Positions 36,508-45,871 of a DNA stretch of 64,000 nt are shown one piece after another; the stretch's first letter is position 1; each line of letters begins with the position of its first letter. The notes under the pieces were generated by a model. The model saw only the letters and a list, made by a program, of their open reading frames with translations. It did not search any database and was not told the DNA's origin. Made by a program: the position numbers and the translations under genes. The stretch spans positions 2,107,075 through 2,171,074 of the forward strand of contig NZ_CM002299.1 in the NCBI RefSeq assembly GCF_000153125.2. The letters are read 5' to 3'. This stretch comes from Congregibacter litoralis KT71 (GTDB lineage Bacteria > Pseudomonadota > Gammaproteobacteria > Pseudomonadales > Halieaceae).

Positions 36508-37712
36508 AGCTGGGCGCTTTCCCGATCAGCGGTCTCACGGGGAACTGCCTGCTCGCCCCCCGCCATGCGTGTTACCCGCATGCCCTCGGAGAGATACGCG
36601 GCGCCGACGGCGACGATCTCTTCACCGCCCGACAAACCCGAAAGCACTTCGATCATGTCGCCGGACATACGACCCGTTTCGACGCTGACACTGTTGACCT
36701 CCATGCTCTCGGGGTTGAGAACAAAAACCCTCGGAGAGAGCTCTGCGTCGGCCTGCACGGCTCTTGCGGGCACCCAGGTCACCGCCTCGCTGGAGAGCAC
36801 ATTGCTGAAGTCGACTTCTACCTGTGCGGTCATGCCGGGAAGAACAGTGAACTCCGCGGGTTGTCGCATCTTGAAAGTGACCGGATAGGTCTGGGTGTCA
36901 GGATTCGCACGGGTGGCGACTTCGTGAACTTCGAGGCCATAGCTGATATTCGGACGATTATCGAAGGAGGCCGTAGCCAGAACCCGAGCTGCGTTGGTTT
37001 CCTCCACGGGGTCATTGGAAAGCTCGTCCTCGCCTCCGGTGGTCACGGAGCGAATCACAGACTCCGGAAGAGCGATGATGACGTATAGCAGTTCCGTATC
37101 CTGAAGATAGACAATGCTCTGCTTGGCTCTCACTTCTTCGAAATTATCCACGTAGCGCCGGGCTATGCGGCCCTTGAAGGGGGCACGCAGGGTTGCATAG
37201 CTGAGCTCTGCCTCGGCCTGAGCGAGGGCTGCCCGCGCGGATCTAAAATCCCTCTCCATGCGATCGTAGTCCAACTGGGAAATGCTCCCGGACCCGATGA
37301 GCTCACCTGCTCGCCGGAAGTTTCGCTCTGCGTTCTCAAAGGTTGCCCGTCGATCCTCCAGGGCATTTTCGAAGTCCGTAGCATCCAATTGCGCCACAAT
37401 CTCCGAGGCATCAACCACCTGTCCCTCGCGCACGGGCAAGGCCTCAAGACGCCCCTCTACGCGAAAAGACAATTCCGCCTGCTTTGCGGCTTCAATGACT
37501 GCGGGAAACTGCCTGACCTCGGTGCCCAGGCCTCGGTCCACTTTGAAGATCTTCACCGGGCGGGAACGGGCACCCTCCTGGGGCGGTGGCGGTTCGGAGC
37601 AACCCAGAACCATCAGTATCACCAGTCCCAGGGCGCTGAAAAGCGTCCAGCGTGAGATGGCGGCTCCGCCTCCTGCTATGTGATCACGGAGAGCAACGGG
37701 AGTAGCATTCAT
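36504..37712 (-). CDS. RND periplasmic adaptor (membrane fusion) lipoprotein
   Basis: 402 residues from ATG 37712; a TTG at 37736 is possible but lies next to a TATAAT box. Lipobox MVLGC predicts a lipid anchor. Barrel-sandwich/lipoyl halves (SFRVEGRLEALPVREGQVVDASEIVAQLD and LRAPFKGRIARRYV) flank a helical hairpin (ENAERNFRRAGELIGSGSISQLDYDR), followed by beta-barrel and membrane-proximal domains. Links the RND permease to an outer-membrane channel encoded elsewhere. Confidence 0.92.
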   Translation of the reverse strand: MNATPVALRDHIAGGGAAISRWTLFSALGLVILMVLGCSEPPPPQEGARSRPVKIFKVDRGLGTEVRQFPAVIEAAKQAELSFRVEGRLEALPVREGQVVDASEIVAQLDATDFENALEDRRATFENAERNFRRAGELIGSGSISQLDYDRMERDFRSARAALAQAEAELSYATLRAPFKGRIARRYVDNFEEVRAKQSIVYLQDTELLYVIIALPESVIRSVTTGGEDELSNDPVEETNAARVLATASFDNRPNISYGLEVHEVATRANPDTQTYPVTFKMRQPAEFTVLPGMTAQVEVDFSNVLSSEAVTWVPARAVQADAELSPRVFVLNPESMEVNSVSVETGRMSGDMIEVLSGLSGGEEIVAVGAAYLSEGMRVTRMAGGEQAVPRETADRESAQL

Positions 37713-37743
37713 GGGCGGAGCACTCACTTTGGACAATGATTCG

Positions 37744-37749
37744 ATTATA
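37744..37749 (-). promoter_or_regulatory. Probable -10 box for the RND efflux operon
   Basis: On the minus strand TATAAT is a perfect -10 hexamer 32 bases before ATG 37712. No good -35 is seen at 16-18 bp upstream, so it may need an activator. Confidence 0.4.
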
Positions 37750-37763
37750 AGAGCCGTTGCGAT

Positions 37764-40700
37764 CTACTGGCCAGCGCCGGTCGGATGCCATTCGGCATGG
37801 CGTCCCAGGGCAGGAAAATACAGGGCGCAGCGAACGGGCTCATCAAAGCGCGTGTTCAGCGCCTCAAAATAGCGTGCCAGCTGCTCCCCGTAGCTCTCCA
37901 GCTGTGCCATTACAAATTGCCTCACGTCCTCCCCAGGGCCCGGGATCGCGGTTTTGTAATCGATCACCCAGCGCTCTCCCGCCTCTTCATCCAAAAAGCT
38001 GTAATCGAGAATGAGCTGCTGCGCTCCGGTCCCCGTTGCAATGGTCAGGGGCAATTCCGCCGCCCGTTCGCGTCGTTGTGCGGATAGCGCCCACCGGGCC
38101 CAGGAATCCCCTAAGAGCCGGTCCAACATGGATGCACCTTCAAGCACCAGCTCCGGCAGCGCCTGCCGGTCAGCACCCGCTTCGATTAATGCGACACGTA
38201 GCAGGCCCCGGAGCTTCTCGTCGCAGCATTCGGGAAGCTCCGGTTTGTAGATCAATGCCTCGATGCAACGGTGCACCGCAGTGCCAAGGGCCCGTGCGAG
38301 ATAATTTTCGGAAAGTTCCAGAGGTGATGCGGGGCTGTTTGCCGCCACGACGGCGATGTCCGGAAGCTCCCGCAGTCGTCGATAACCCAGGGTCGGCGCA
38401 TCGACCGCGTCCTCGTCCAAAGACACATGCGTAACGCTGGCCTGATGTTCTATGGAGGGCCAGATCACACTCAACAGGGACCCTGACCCCGGGGGGGAAT
38501 AGCTGTCTTTTGCTTCACTAAAGGATAATGCTGCCCCCAACCAGAGGTAATCTGCCGCACGGGTACAGCCCACATAAAAAAGCCGCGCTGCTTCATAGTC
38601 GCGCTTTTGTTTGGCCTGGGCTTTTAAATAGTCATAAAGGCGCGGGTTAGCGCCGCCCTCGGCGGTGTCGCGAATGTCCAGGAGAAAACTCGGCGGCGCG
38701 CCGGGCAATACAAACTCGTCCCACAGCAATAACTCCTTATCCTGTCCCCCGGTGCTTTTTGCAAGCGCGGGTATGAACACCCAATCGAACTCGAGCCCCT
38801 TGGCTTTATGCAATGTCATCACCTCGACCTTGCAGCGCTCATCGCCCGGGGAGGCGTAAAGGGCCTCGACCGCTGTGGCAAGGCTCCGTCCGTTCAGGGG
38901 AGCCTGGTCAACCTCCAGTTCCTCAAGGCACTGAAGAAAACGTTCGGTATCGCGTAAATCCGCATCACTGGCGAGACTCGCAGCGCCTCCCAGAAACAGC
39001 CAGCACTCCTCCACCCAAACCCGCAATGCGAGACGGTCTTTGTAGTGATCGGCCCAGGCCAGGAGCTTTTGCAGCTGCCCCAAACGCTGTTGACCGGGTC
39101 TTGAGACTGCCTGGAGCGCCGTGTCTCTGGTGATCTCTCTATCACGGAAATCTGCGGCCGTAGGACAATGAGAGGCCATGCGCAGGAGATCAGCGTTATC
39201 CAGGGCGATGGCCGGCGTGCGTAACAGGCTCAACCAGGCAAAGCGGTCGAAACGATCGCAGAGAACCGTGGTCAGGGTCAGAAGGTCGCGGATCAGGGGG
39301 CGCTGGGCAAGGGTGTCCAGATCCCGTGCCGCCACATCGATATCCCGAGCGCGCAGCGCCGCGAGTATGGGTCTGAGCTGAGTCCGGGAGCGACCCAATA
39401 CTGCAATACTCTCCACGTCGTCTCTTGCGACACCTTCCGCAAGCTTGTCGCATAGCGCCTCGATTTCCGCTGCCTGCCCGCCGTCGCCGGTGAATAACGC
39501 GAACTCCGGGGCCTCATCGGGTGCTCTTGCCGCAATGGCCTCGCGGAACTGTACCGCGCCGAGCTGCGCGTCATCGACCTGGGGAAAACCGCGCTGAAAA
39601 TGCGCGTTCGTCCATTCCACCAATCCCTGCTGACTCCGAAAATTCACCTGCAGGTCCAGAGGGGTCAGGGACAGATCGCCCACGCCCTCGTTTCTGGCGC
39701 GGATAAAAAGCCCCACATTGGCTTCACGAAAGCCATAGATGGACTGCATCGCATCGCCCACGAGGAGCAGCGTCCGCGGCCCTTGGGGATTGGCCTCGTT
39801 ATGCTCATGCCAACCCCGCGTCAGTCGGCGGATGAGCTCAAACTGCACCGACGAGGTATCCTGAAACTCGTCGACGAGCAAATGTTCGATGCTGTGATCC
39901 AGACGCAAAGCGAGGTCCGTCGGCTCGCGGTCCGTGCCCAGGGCATCCAGCGCCGCCATGGCGATCTGCGCATGATCAACCTCCCCTTTTTGCTGAAAGA
40001 CAAGGAGAAGCTCCGCGCCTAATCGCGGCAGCAGACGGGTGACCGCCACCAGCACATCCCAGTGGGCGGGCTCATCGTCGACATCCGGCAGCAACACTAC
40101 CTGTCGCAGCTCTCCCAGAAGAGCGCCGTCGTCCTCCTCCCGCAGCGTGCTAAGGAGCGCCAGCATCTGCGCCTTGAGTTCTGCGGGTTCACCCTTACCC
40201 GCGGGAAATCCATCCCGCACGGTCACGGTTTTTCGCCATTCGCCCTTACCCGTGAGCAGCAGCGCAGCCACGCCACGCCACGAGGCAAGGTCGCTGCAGT
40301 CACCGCTAAACAGCAATCCCCGCTTGAGGTTTTGTTCCCGATAGTCCATCAAGGTGATGAGCTGCTGCATATGCGCTGCAAAGCGCTCCTGAAGCAACTC
40401 CAGCCGGTAACGGACAAGGGATTCCGTGATCTCCAGAACGTTTTGCTGCGCGTCCCCATGGAGTCCCCCACCGCCAAACACCGGTTGCCACTGCTCGCGC
40501 CGCTGAAGAAGCTTGGATAGCAGCTCCAGAGCGCTGTCCCAGTTGTTATCGAGGTGCAGAAGCAGGGTCTCTATGTCTCGCGCTTTGTCGTCTTGCCTGC
40601 GGTTCAGTTCCCCGTGCAGGAAGTTTTCAATCGCCTCGCGGTACAGCACCCGACTGTCATCGGTCGCCGTGACCTGCCCTCCGCAACCGCTGAGCACCGG

Positions 40701-41087
40701 CATCTGCCGGGTGAGGTAGCCACAAAAGCTGTCGATGGTCTGGATACGCAAACGGGAGGGGTTATCCAGCAATCCCCAGCCGCGGCTACCATCGTGCTCA
40801 GCCACTGCCCGTGCCGCGGCCATAAGCGCCTCCTCATGGGGATTCCTTGCCTTTACACCCTCGGCGGCACCCTGCAATGCACCTACGACGCGAGCACGCA
40901 TTTCTGCCGCCGCTTTGCGTGTAAAGGTAATCGCCACCACGCTCTCGGGCTCGCTCACCCGGGCGAGCAGGCCCAGAAAGCGCTGTACGAGCAGCGCGGT
41001 TTTACCCGAGCCGGCGGGGGCGCTCACGCACACCGACAGACCCGGATCCACGGCGCGCAGGCGGGCTTCGTTATCCACGGGAGTCAT
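37764..41087 (-). CDS. UvrD-family helicase-nuclease (AddA-like)
   Basis: 1107 residues from ATG 41087, which has a strong GAGAGGAG site and overlaps the upstream stop by four bases. Walker A is APAGSGKTALLVQRF; later helicase motifs are ITFTRKAAAEMR, LLVDEFQDTSSVQFEL, GDAMQSIYGFREA, MTLHKAKGLEFDWVFIP and FYVGCTRAADYLWLGA. The C-terminal end has a PD-(D/E)XK-type VIDYKTAIPG with QLESYGEQL. It should resect double-strand DNA ends for recombination, as RecBCD or AddAB does, with the nuclease encoded just upstream. Confidence 0.9.
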   Translation of the reverse strand: MTPVDNEARLRAVDPGLSVCVSAPAGSGKTALLVQRFLGLLARVSEPESVVAITFTRKAAAEMRARVVGALQGAAEGVKARNPHEEALMAAARAVAEHDGSRGWGLLDNPSRLRIQTIDSFCGYLTRQMPVLSGCGGQVTATDDSRVLYREAIENFLHGELNRRQDDKARDIETLLLHLDNNWDSALELLSKLLQRREQWQPVFGGGGLHGDAQQNVLEITESLVRYRLELLQERFAAHMQQLITLMDYREQNLKRGLLFSGDCSDLASWRGVAALLLTGKGEWRKTVTVRDGFPAGKGEPAELKAQMLALLSTLREEDDGALLGELRQVVLLPDVDDEPAHWDVLVAVTRLLPRLGAELLLVFQQKGEVDHAQIAMAALDALGTDREPTDLALRLDHSIEHLLVDEFQDTSSVQFELIRRLTRGWHEHNEANPQGPRTLLLVGDAMQSIYGFREANVGLFIRARNEGVGDLSLTPLDLQVNFRSQQGLVEWTNAHFQRGFPQVDDAQLGAVQFREAIAARAPDEAPEFALFTGDGGQAAEIEALCDKLAEGVARDDVESIAVLGRSRTQLRPILAALRARDIDVAARDLDTLAQRPLIRDLLTLTTVLCDRFDRFAWLSLLRTPAIALDNADLLRMASHCPTAADFRDREITRDTALQAVSRPGQQRLGQLQKLLAWADHYKDRLALRVWVEECWLFLGGAASLASDADLRDTERFLQCLEELEVDQAPLNGRSLATAVEALYASPGDERCKVEVMTLHKAKGLEFDWVFIPALAKSTGGQDKELLLWDEFVLPGAPPSFLLDIRDTAEGGANPRLYDYLKAQAKQKRDYEAARLFYVGCTRAADYLWLGAALSFSEAKDSYSPPGSGSLLSVIWPSIEHQASVTHVSLDEDAVDAPTLGYRRLRELPDIAVVAANSPASPLELSENYLARALGTAVHRCIEALIYKPELPECCDEKLRGLLRVALIEAGADRQALPELVLEGASMLDRLLGDSWARWALSAQRRERAAELPLTIATGTGAQQLILDYSFLDEEAGERWVIDYKTAIPGPGEDVRQFVMAQLESYGEQLARYFEALNTRFDEPVRCALYFPALGRHAEWHPTGAGQ

Positions 41088-43786
41088 AGAAGCTCCTCTC
41101 CCAGGCGGCACAGGGAAAAACGCTGGCAGTAGCGGCAGGCTTCCACCGTGGGGTCTACGGGGCTGATCCCCCCAATGAATTCCTCCGCCAGCTCTGCAAG
41201 CGCCTTGCGCCAGTGCCCTCGCAATGCCTCCATCGCGTTTTCTGGGGCGTCTTGCGTCTCGCCGTCGCCGTCATCGTCTACGTGGTCCCGGGCACTGGCG
41301 ATACCTGCCTCAAAAGCTCGCTTCCCAATACCCTTGAAGCCTTCCATGCCGGGCTTGAGAGACGCGTAGGCGATGCCCGAAGCAAAGGGTTCAAGAAGTG
41401 CATAAAGCGGTAACTGCGGACGGGCCGGTCGATCTCCAAGCCACTGACTCACGCTGCCCGGTGAGCCGCTTTTGTAGTCAACGATCACCGTGCTGCCATC
41501 ACTCAATTCATCAACTCTGTCGAGACGCAGTCGCAGCCGCAAACCGCCCAGCACATGCTCCCGGGGTTCTTCCCGCGCGACCACGGTAAACCCCTCGTCG
41601 CGAGCTCTTTCCACCTCCAGCCAGCGCAGCAGGACACGCCTCAGGCGTTGCTGCTCGAGATCCAGTAGCGCGCCGCCGAGCACGTCCAAACGGGCTTTAT
41701 CGATGCCCTGAAGCGCAAAGCCCACCGCAGCGTCGATGACGGCCTCGAGCTCTGATTCGTCGATACGATGCAGGTTTTCGCTGTCTTTGATCTCTCCCCA
41801 CAGCGTGTAGAGCGCACGGTGCAGCAGGGTGCCCCGCTCCGAAGGCAGCAGCCCCGCAACCGGTGCCGGCAGCGGCGTGGCGGCGAGCCGGGCTGCGGCA
41901 AAGGCCAGAAAGGGGCAGGCGGACTGCTGTTCCAGAACGCTGGTGCCCACGCCCTGAGATACCCGTTCTTCATCACTTACGGGAACTGCGGCCAGCGCCA
42001 GGGACTCAAAGGTGGACGCTGCCCTCTGCGTGAGCCAGCGATCATCAGGCCTCGACTCGCTGGTTTCCGCGGTCACAGCTCCATCGCTCAGGAGAGAGCT
42101 TGGGAGCACTTCGCTACCGTCGACCAGGTTGACGTAGCTGATCTGAATCTCTGTTGCCCCCTGCAGCCACTGGGTCCACCGGGCCTCCGCCCAGCGCCGC
42201 TCCCAGGCGGCATCGGCATGCGGCATGCCTGATTGTCGCTGAAGACTGTGGGGAAGATACGGATTGGGCTGCGCTGCGGCGGGCCAGCGATCAGCACTCA
42301 TACCGGTAATCCACAGAGCATCAAATTGCAGCCCCGTTGTTTCCAGGGGGCCGAGGACCTGTACGGCCTGATCATCCGTCCGCGGTTGGAATTGCTGCTC
42401 CCCCAAAAGCTCTCGCAGGCTCTGGATCGCTTCCGCCAGGCTGAGCTCCGCGACCACATGATCCTGAGCGGCGAAAGCATCGAGGGTTTCCCGCCACTGC
42501 ACCGCCTGTTGATATTCCAGGGAATCCAGGGCGGTGCCGTAGGGCCATCCCCAGGCGTTGAGTATTGCCTTGAAAGGCTCCAACCACTGCGATGGCGATC
42601 GAGCACGTTTCTGCCATGCGCCGTTGGTAGACCGTTGCAACACCAGGTCCCAGGGAGGCGCACCGAGACTTCGGTCGAAGAGTTCCTCAAGAACACCGTG
42701 AAGCACGTGCTGAGGCACCCTCTCCCGGGCAAGCTCGCGAAGCCGGCGCAGGGATGCTTCACGCTTCTCAGCGTGGATCTTGAATGGCGAAACAAAACGC
42801 GATTGCAGCAGGGTGATCACGGTCTCCACGGTCACCTCCGGAAGACTGAGTTCGAGTATCCGCAGGGCGTCCCTGACCAGGGGAACGCGATCCAGACGAA
42901 AGCCTGTGGCAAAGTTGACGGGGAGGCTCGCGTAGTTTTTGCTGAGACAGTCGAATTCCTGGCGAAGAAAGAACTCCAGTCTGTCACGATCATTCTGCAT
43001 ATCCGACAGCACCACGGCGTAGCGGCCCCCGGGGTCTTTCAGGTACTGCTCGCGACACCAGCGGGCGGCGGCTTGAAGCTCAGCGCGAGGCTCACTAAAA
43101 CCTCGCAGGGGCAGAACCCTCCCCTCCTGGCGCGGCGGCGCCACCCGGTGGCACTCCCCCGCGGCCCGGCAGAGAGCATCGTGCAGGGGCGGCAAATCGT
43201 CGTCGCTCATTATGGCGACGGCCTGATCCATGGCTTCGGGACAGTTCAGAAGCGCCTCCAGGGCCTGCTCCGGTGTCATGGCATCCATGTCTTTGAGGAC
43301 GCTGCGGAAGGCTTTTTCCCAGCGAAGGAAAGCCATGGAATCTTCGTCAAAGCTGAACAGCTGACGGGTGTCTGCATCGCCGGGATCGATGCGCCATAGA
43401 GCGAGACGCTCGCTGGCCTCCTGGCACAGGGCCGCAGCGCGCGTGGGGCTGAGAAGTGAGAACCTTCCCTCACTGTCCTGATCGATGACTTGTCGCCACA
43501 CCAGTCGCTGCGCAGCGCTGTCAAGCAAGGTGTACGGTGCGAGGAAACCTCGGGTCACAGCAAAGCGCCATCGCTCAATCCAGTACTGACGAAGGGGTAG
43601 CACGGTGCTGCTGGGCCACACGGTCTGCCCGGATGTCTGGCGCTCCAGGGCCTCCGCCTCGCGAATGGCGCGGCTGAGACGGCGGTTTGGCGTCAGTATG
43701 GCCACATCCTCCGCAAGAAGCCTGGCGATACTGTCCATATCCTGAAAAAGGGGGCGGAGACTCACGGTAGACGCCTCGAACGCCAC
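41084..43786 (-). CDS. AddB-like PD-(D/E)XK nuclease, 'probable DNA repair protein' (TIGR03623 type)
   Basis: 900 residues from GTG 43786; ATG 43738 is an alternative. The N-terminal half is a degenerate, inactivated helicase-like scaffold (AILTPNRRLSRAIREAEAL in place of Walker A). The C-terminus has the nuclease core (RLRLRLDRVDELSDG, TVIVDYKSG, QLPLYALL). One cysteine in SACPFLAF and three in CRYCQRFSLC match the AddB-style iron-sulfur staple. Partner of the helicase-nuclease gene it overlaps. Confidence 0.88.
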   Translation of the reverse strand: MAFEASTVSLRPLFQDMDSIARLLAEDVAILTPNRRLSRAIREAEALERQTSGQTVWPSSTVLPLRQYWIERWRFAVTRGFLAPYTLLDSAAQRLVWRQVIDQDSEGRFSLLSPTRAAALCQEASERLALWRIDPGDADTRQLFSFDEDSMAFLRWEKAFRSVLKDMDAMTPEQALEALLNCPEAMDQAVAIMSDDDLPPLHDALCRAAGECHRVAPPRQEGRVLPLRGFSEPRAELQAAARWCREQYLKDPGGRYAVVLSDMQNDRDRLEFFLRQEFDCLSKNYASLPVNFATGFRLDRVPLVRDALRILELSLPEVTVETVITLLQSRFVSPFKIHAEKREASLRRLRELARERVPQHVLHGVLEELFDRSLGAPPWDLVLQRSTNGAWQKRARSPSQWLEPFKAILNAWGWPYGTALDSLEYQQAVQWRETLDAFAAQDHVVAELSLAEAIQSLRELLGEQQFQPRTDDQAVQVLGPLETTGLQFDALWITGMSADRWPAAAQPNPYLPHSLQRQSGMPHADAAWERRWAEARWTQWLQGATEIQISYVNLVDGSEVLPSSLLSDGAVTAETSESRPDDRWLTQRAASTFESLALAAVPVSDEERVSQGVGTSVLEQQSACPFLAFAAARLAATPLPAPVAGLLPSERGTLLHRALYTLWGEIKDSENLHRIDESELEAVIDAAVGFALQGIDKARLDVLGGALLDLEQQRLRRVLLRWLEVERARDEGFTVVAREEPREHVLGGLRLRLRLDRVDELSDGSTVIVDYKSGSPGSVSQWLGDRPARPQLPLYALLEPFASGIAYASLKPGMEGFKGIGKRAFEAGIASARDHVDDDGDGETQDAPENAMEALRGHWRKALAELAEEFIGGISPVDPTVEACRYCQRFSLCRLGEELL

Positions 43787-43935
43787 GGCCGGGCCGTATT
43801 AGTCATGAATATTCACGCTTGATTGGATCTTTGAACACCTACTCATTGCCCTGCCCCTGCATTACACTTTCGCGCCTTCCCAACGCCTTCGTCATTGCCG
43901 TAAGCGCAGACCCGCACTCTAGCAGGACCGATTCC

Positions 43936-45012
43936 ATGAGCAACAACGTCCACAACATCAATGTCGCCTCACAGGACATATTGCCGACGCCGGCTGATCT
44001 GAAGCGCCTCGTCCCCTTGACAGAGGGCCTGGAGCGCGACGTCACCACCAGTCGGCAAACCGTCTTCGATATTCTGGATCGCAAAGATCCAAGACTCCTC
44101 GTGGTGGTAGGCCCCTGCTCTATCCATGACACCAGCGCTGCCATGGACTACGCGAAGCGTCTCCGCGCCCTGGCTCGGGAGTTGGATGACACACTGTTTA
44201 TTGTGATGCGCGTTTACTTTGAAAAACCGCGAACAACCGTGGGCTGGAAGGGCTTGATCAACGATCCGTATCTGGATGATTCCTTCCGCATCGAGGAGGG
44301 CCTCACCATCGCACGCAGACTGCTGACCGATGTGGTCAGCCTGGGACTTCCCGTCTCCACGGAGGCTCTGGATCCAATTTCGCCCCAGTACCTCCAGGAC
44401 CTCATATCCTGGTCTGCTATCGGGGCGCGAACCACGGAGTCGCAGACGCACCGGGAAATGGCCAGCGGGCTCTCTTCCGCCGTGGGGTTTAAAAATGGTA
44501 CCGACGGCGGATTAACCGTTGCGGTAAACGCCCTGGGCGCCGCGTCCCAGTCTCATCGGTTTCTGGGTATCAACAGCCAGGGGCAGGTGTCGGTCTTCAC
44601 AACGCGGGGCAACCCCTACGGGCATGTTGTCTTGCGCGGTGGGAGTACGGGACCCAATTACGATTCCGTGCACGTGACGCTGTGTGAGCAGGCCCTGGAA
44701 AAAGCCGGTATGCCGCAAAACATCATGGTGGACTGCAGTCATGCCAATTCCAACAAGGACCCTGCCCTGCAACCCCTGGTTGCTGAGAATGTGGCGAATC
44801 AGATTATCGGGGGTAACCGCTCGCTCATCGGCCTTATGATTGAAAGCCATCTCAAGGCGGGCAATCAGAGCATGGCGAGCAGCCTCAAAGACATGGAATA
44901 CGGGGTTTCTATCACCGACGGCTGCATCGGTTGGGAAGATACGGAAAACTGTCTGCGCTCTCTGCGCGAGAAACTGAAGGATGTGCTTCCCGAGCGCGCG
45001 CGAGCGTCTTAA
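43936..45012 (+). CDS. 3-deoxy-7-phosphoheptulonate synthase (DAHP synthase, class I)
   Basis: 358 residues from ATG 43936, preceded by AGGA at 8 bases; a frame opening at 43819 adds an unlike leader. VVGPCSIHD, RVYFEKPRTTVGWKGLI, GARTTESQTHREMASGL, HVVLRGG and MVDCSHANSNKD give the metal and substrate site. It condenses PEP and erythrose-4-phosphate, the first step of aromatic amino-acid synthesis. The TEALDPISPQYL region looks closer to the AroF/AroH side than to AroG, but the feedback type is not certain. Confidence 0.95.
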   Translation: MSNNVHNINVASQDILPTPADLKRLVPLTEGLERDVTTSRQTVFDILDRKDPRLLVVVGPCSIHDTSAAMDYAKRLRALARELDDTLFIVMRVYFEKPRTTVGWKGLINDPYLDDSFRIEEGLTIARRLLTDVVSLGLPVSTEALDPISPQYLQDLISWSAIGARTTESQTHREMASGLSSAVGFKNGTDGGLTVAVNALGAASQSHRFLGINSQGQVSVFTTRGNPYGHVVLRGGSTGPNYDSVHVTLCEQALEKAGMPQNIMVDCSHANSNKDPALQPLVAENVANQIIGGNRSLIGLMIESHLKAGNQSMASSLKDMEYGVSITDGCIGWEDTENCLRSLREKLKDVLPERARAS

Positions 45013-45045
45013 AGAGCGATCTAAAGACCGACCTAGTAGAACGCG
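45010..45045. repeat. 12-bp tandem array starting at the DAHP synthase stop codon
   Basis: TAAAGAGCGATC (45010), TAAAGACCGACC (45022) and TAGTAGAACGCG (45034) are in exact 12-bp phase. The first TAA is the stop codon of the gene; the array runs into the 3' end of nfuA. Confidence 0.7.
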
Positions 45046-45623
45046 TTGCTGCGATCCGAGTGATCGGTCATGTCCCGCACGCCCTTCAGCTGGGGTAGCT
45101 GGTCAAGGAGCGTCTTCTCCACGCCATCCTTGAGCGTCATGTCGACGGCGCTACAACCTTGACAGCCGCCACCGAAGCGCAGCACGGCAAATGCGTCATC
45201 TGTTACCTCTACCAGGGACACTTCGCCGCCGTGAGCGGCAAGGGAAGGGTTGACCTCGTTGTAAAGTACGTAATTGATGCGGTCTTCGATGGGAGAGTCG
45301 TCGCTCACCCGGGGCATTTTTGCGTTGGGAGCCTTGATGGTCAGTTGGCCCCCCATGCGGTCTGTGGAGTAATCCACCAAAGCGTCCTCAAGAAACGGCA
45401 CGCTGCGGTTGTCCAGCCAGGCGGTGATTTTGTCAAAAGGCTGCTTTACGTCCTCATCGAGGACGTCGCCCTCACGACAATAGGCGATGCAGGTCTCTGC
45501 GCGCGCCGTGCCCGGATCGTTGATGAACACACGCACACCCAGAGCGTCCTCCTGTTTCCCCAGTAATTCCGCGAGGTATTCCTGTGCACTCTCTGTAATC
45601 GTCAGCATCGGCGTAATATCCAC
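45033..45623 (-). CDS. nfuA: Fe-S cluster carrier NfuA
   Basis: 196 residues. A degenerate A-type domain is followed by the Nfu domain with [15 protein letters not shown], the CxxC that carries a 4Fe-4S cluster. [19 protein letters not shown] and [10 protein letters not shown] match NfuA. GTG 45623 has AGGA five bases before it; ATG 45608 would begin like the E. coli protein. Converges on the DAHP synthase gene through the 12-bp array. Confidence 0.95.
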   Translation of the reverse strand: MDITPMLTITESAQEYLAELLGKQEDALGVRVFINDPGTARAETCIAYCREGDVLDEDVKQPFDKITAWLDNRSVPFLEDALVDYSTDRMGGQLTIKAPNAKMPRVSDDSPIEDRINYVLYNEVNPSLAAHGGEVSLVEVTDDAFAVLRFGGGCQGCSAVDMTLKDGVEKTLLDQLPQLKGVRDMTDHSDRSNAFY

Positions 45624-45871
45624 ACACTTCCTGAGTAAATTAGTCAGGTATTATAACGAGACGTCGGTCCAGCGTCACTGTGTCACGGCAATTCATGTTT
45701 TGCCTCACCCTCACAGCGCCTAACGGCACTCATTCACTGGTAGACGCCGGACCTTGCTGCCAATGCTGCCAAAGCCGCAATCTGCTATCATCCCGCCCCG
45801 AATTTACCGGCGTTCCCCGTCCTTTTTTGCCGCGGGCGTCGGCTCCTGATTTTCTACGGATGTTTTAAAAA

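Noticed and set aside
42233..43399. Plus-strand frame of 388 codons inside the AddB-like gene
   Set aside because: Antisense shadow of a recognised nuclease gene in GC-rich DNA; no ribosome site or domain.
45624..45871. Cobalamin riboswitch upstream of metH
   Set aside because: No B12 box or matching helices seen in the leader.
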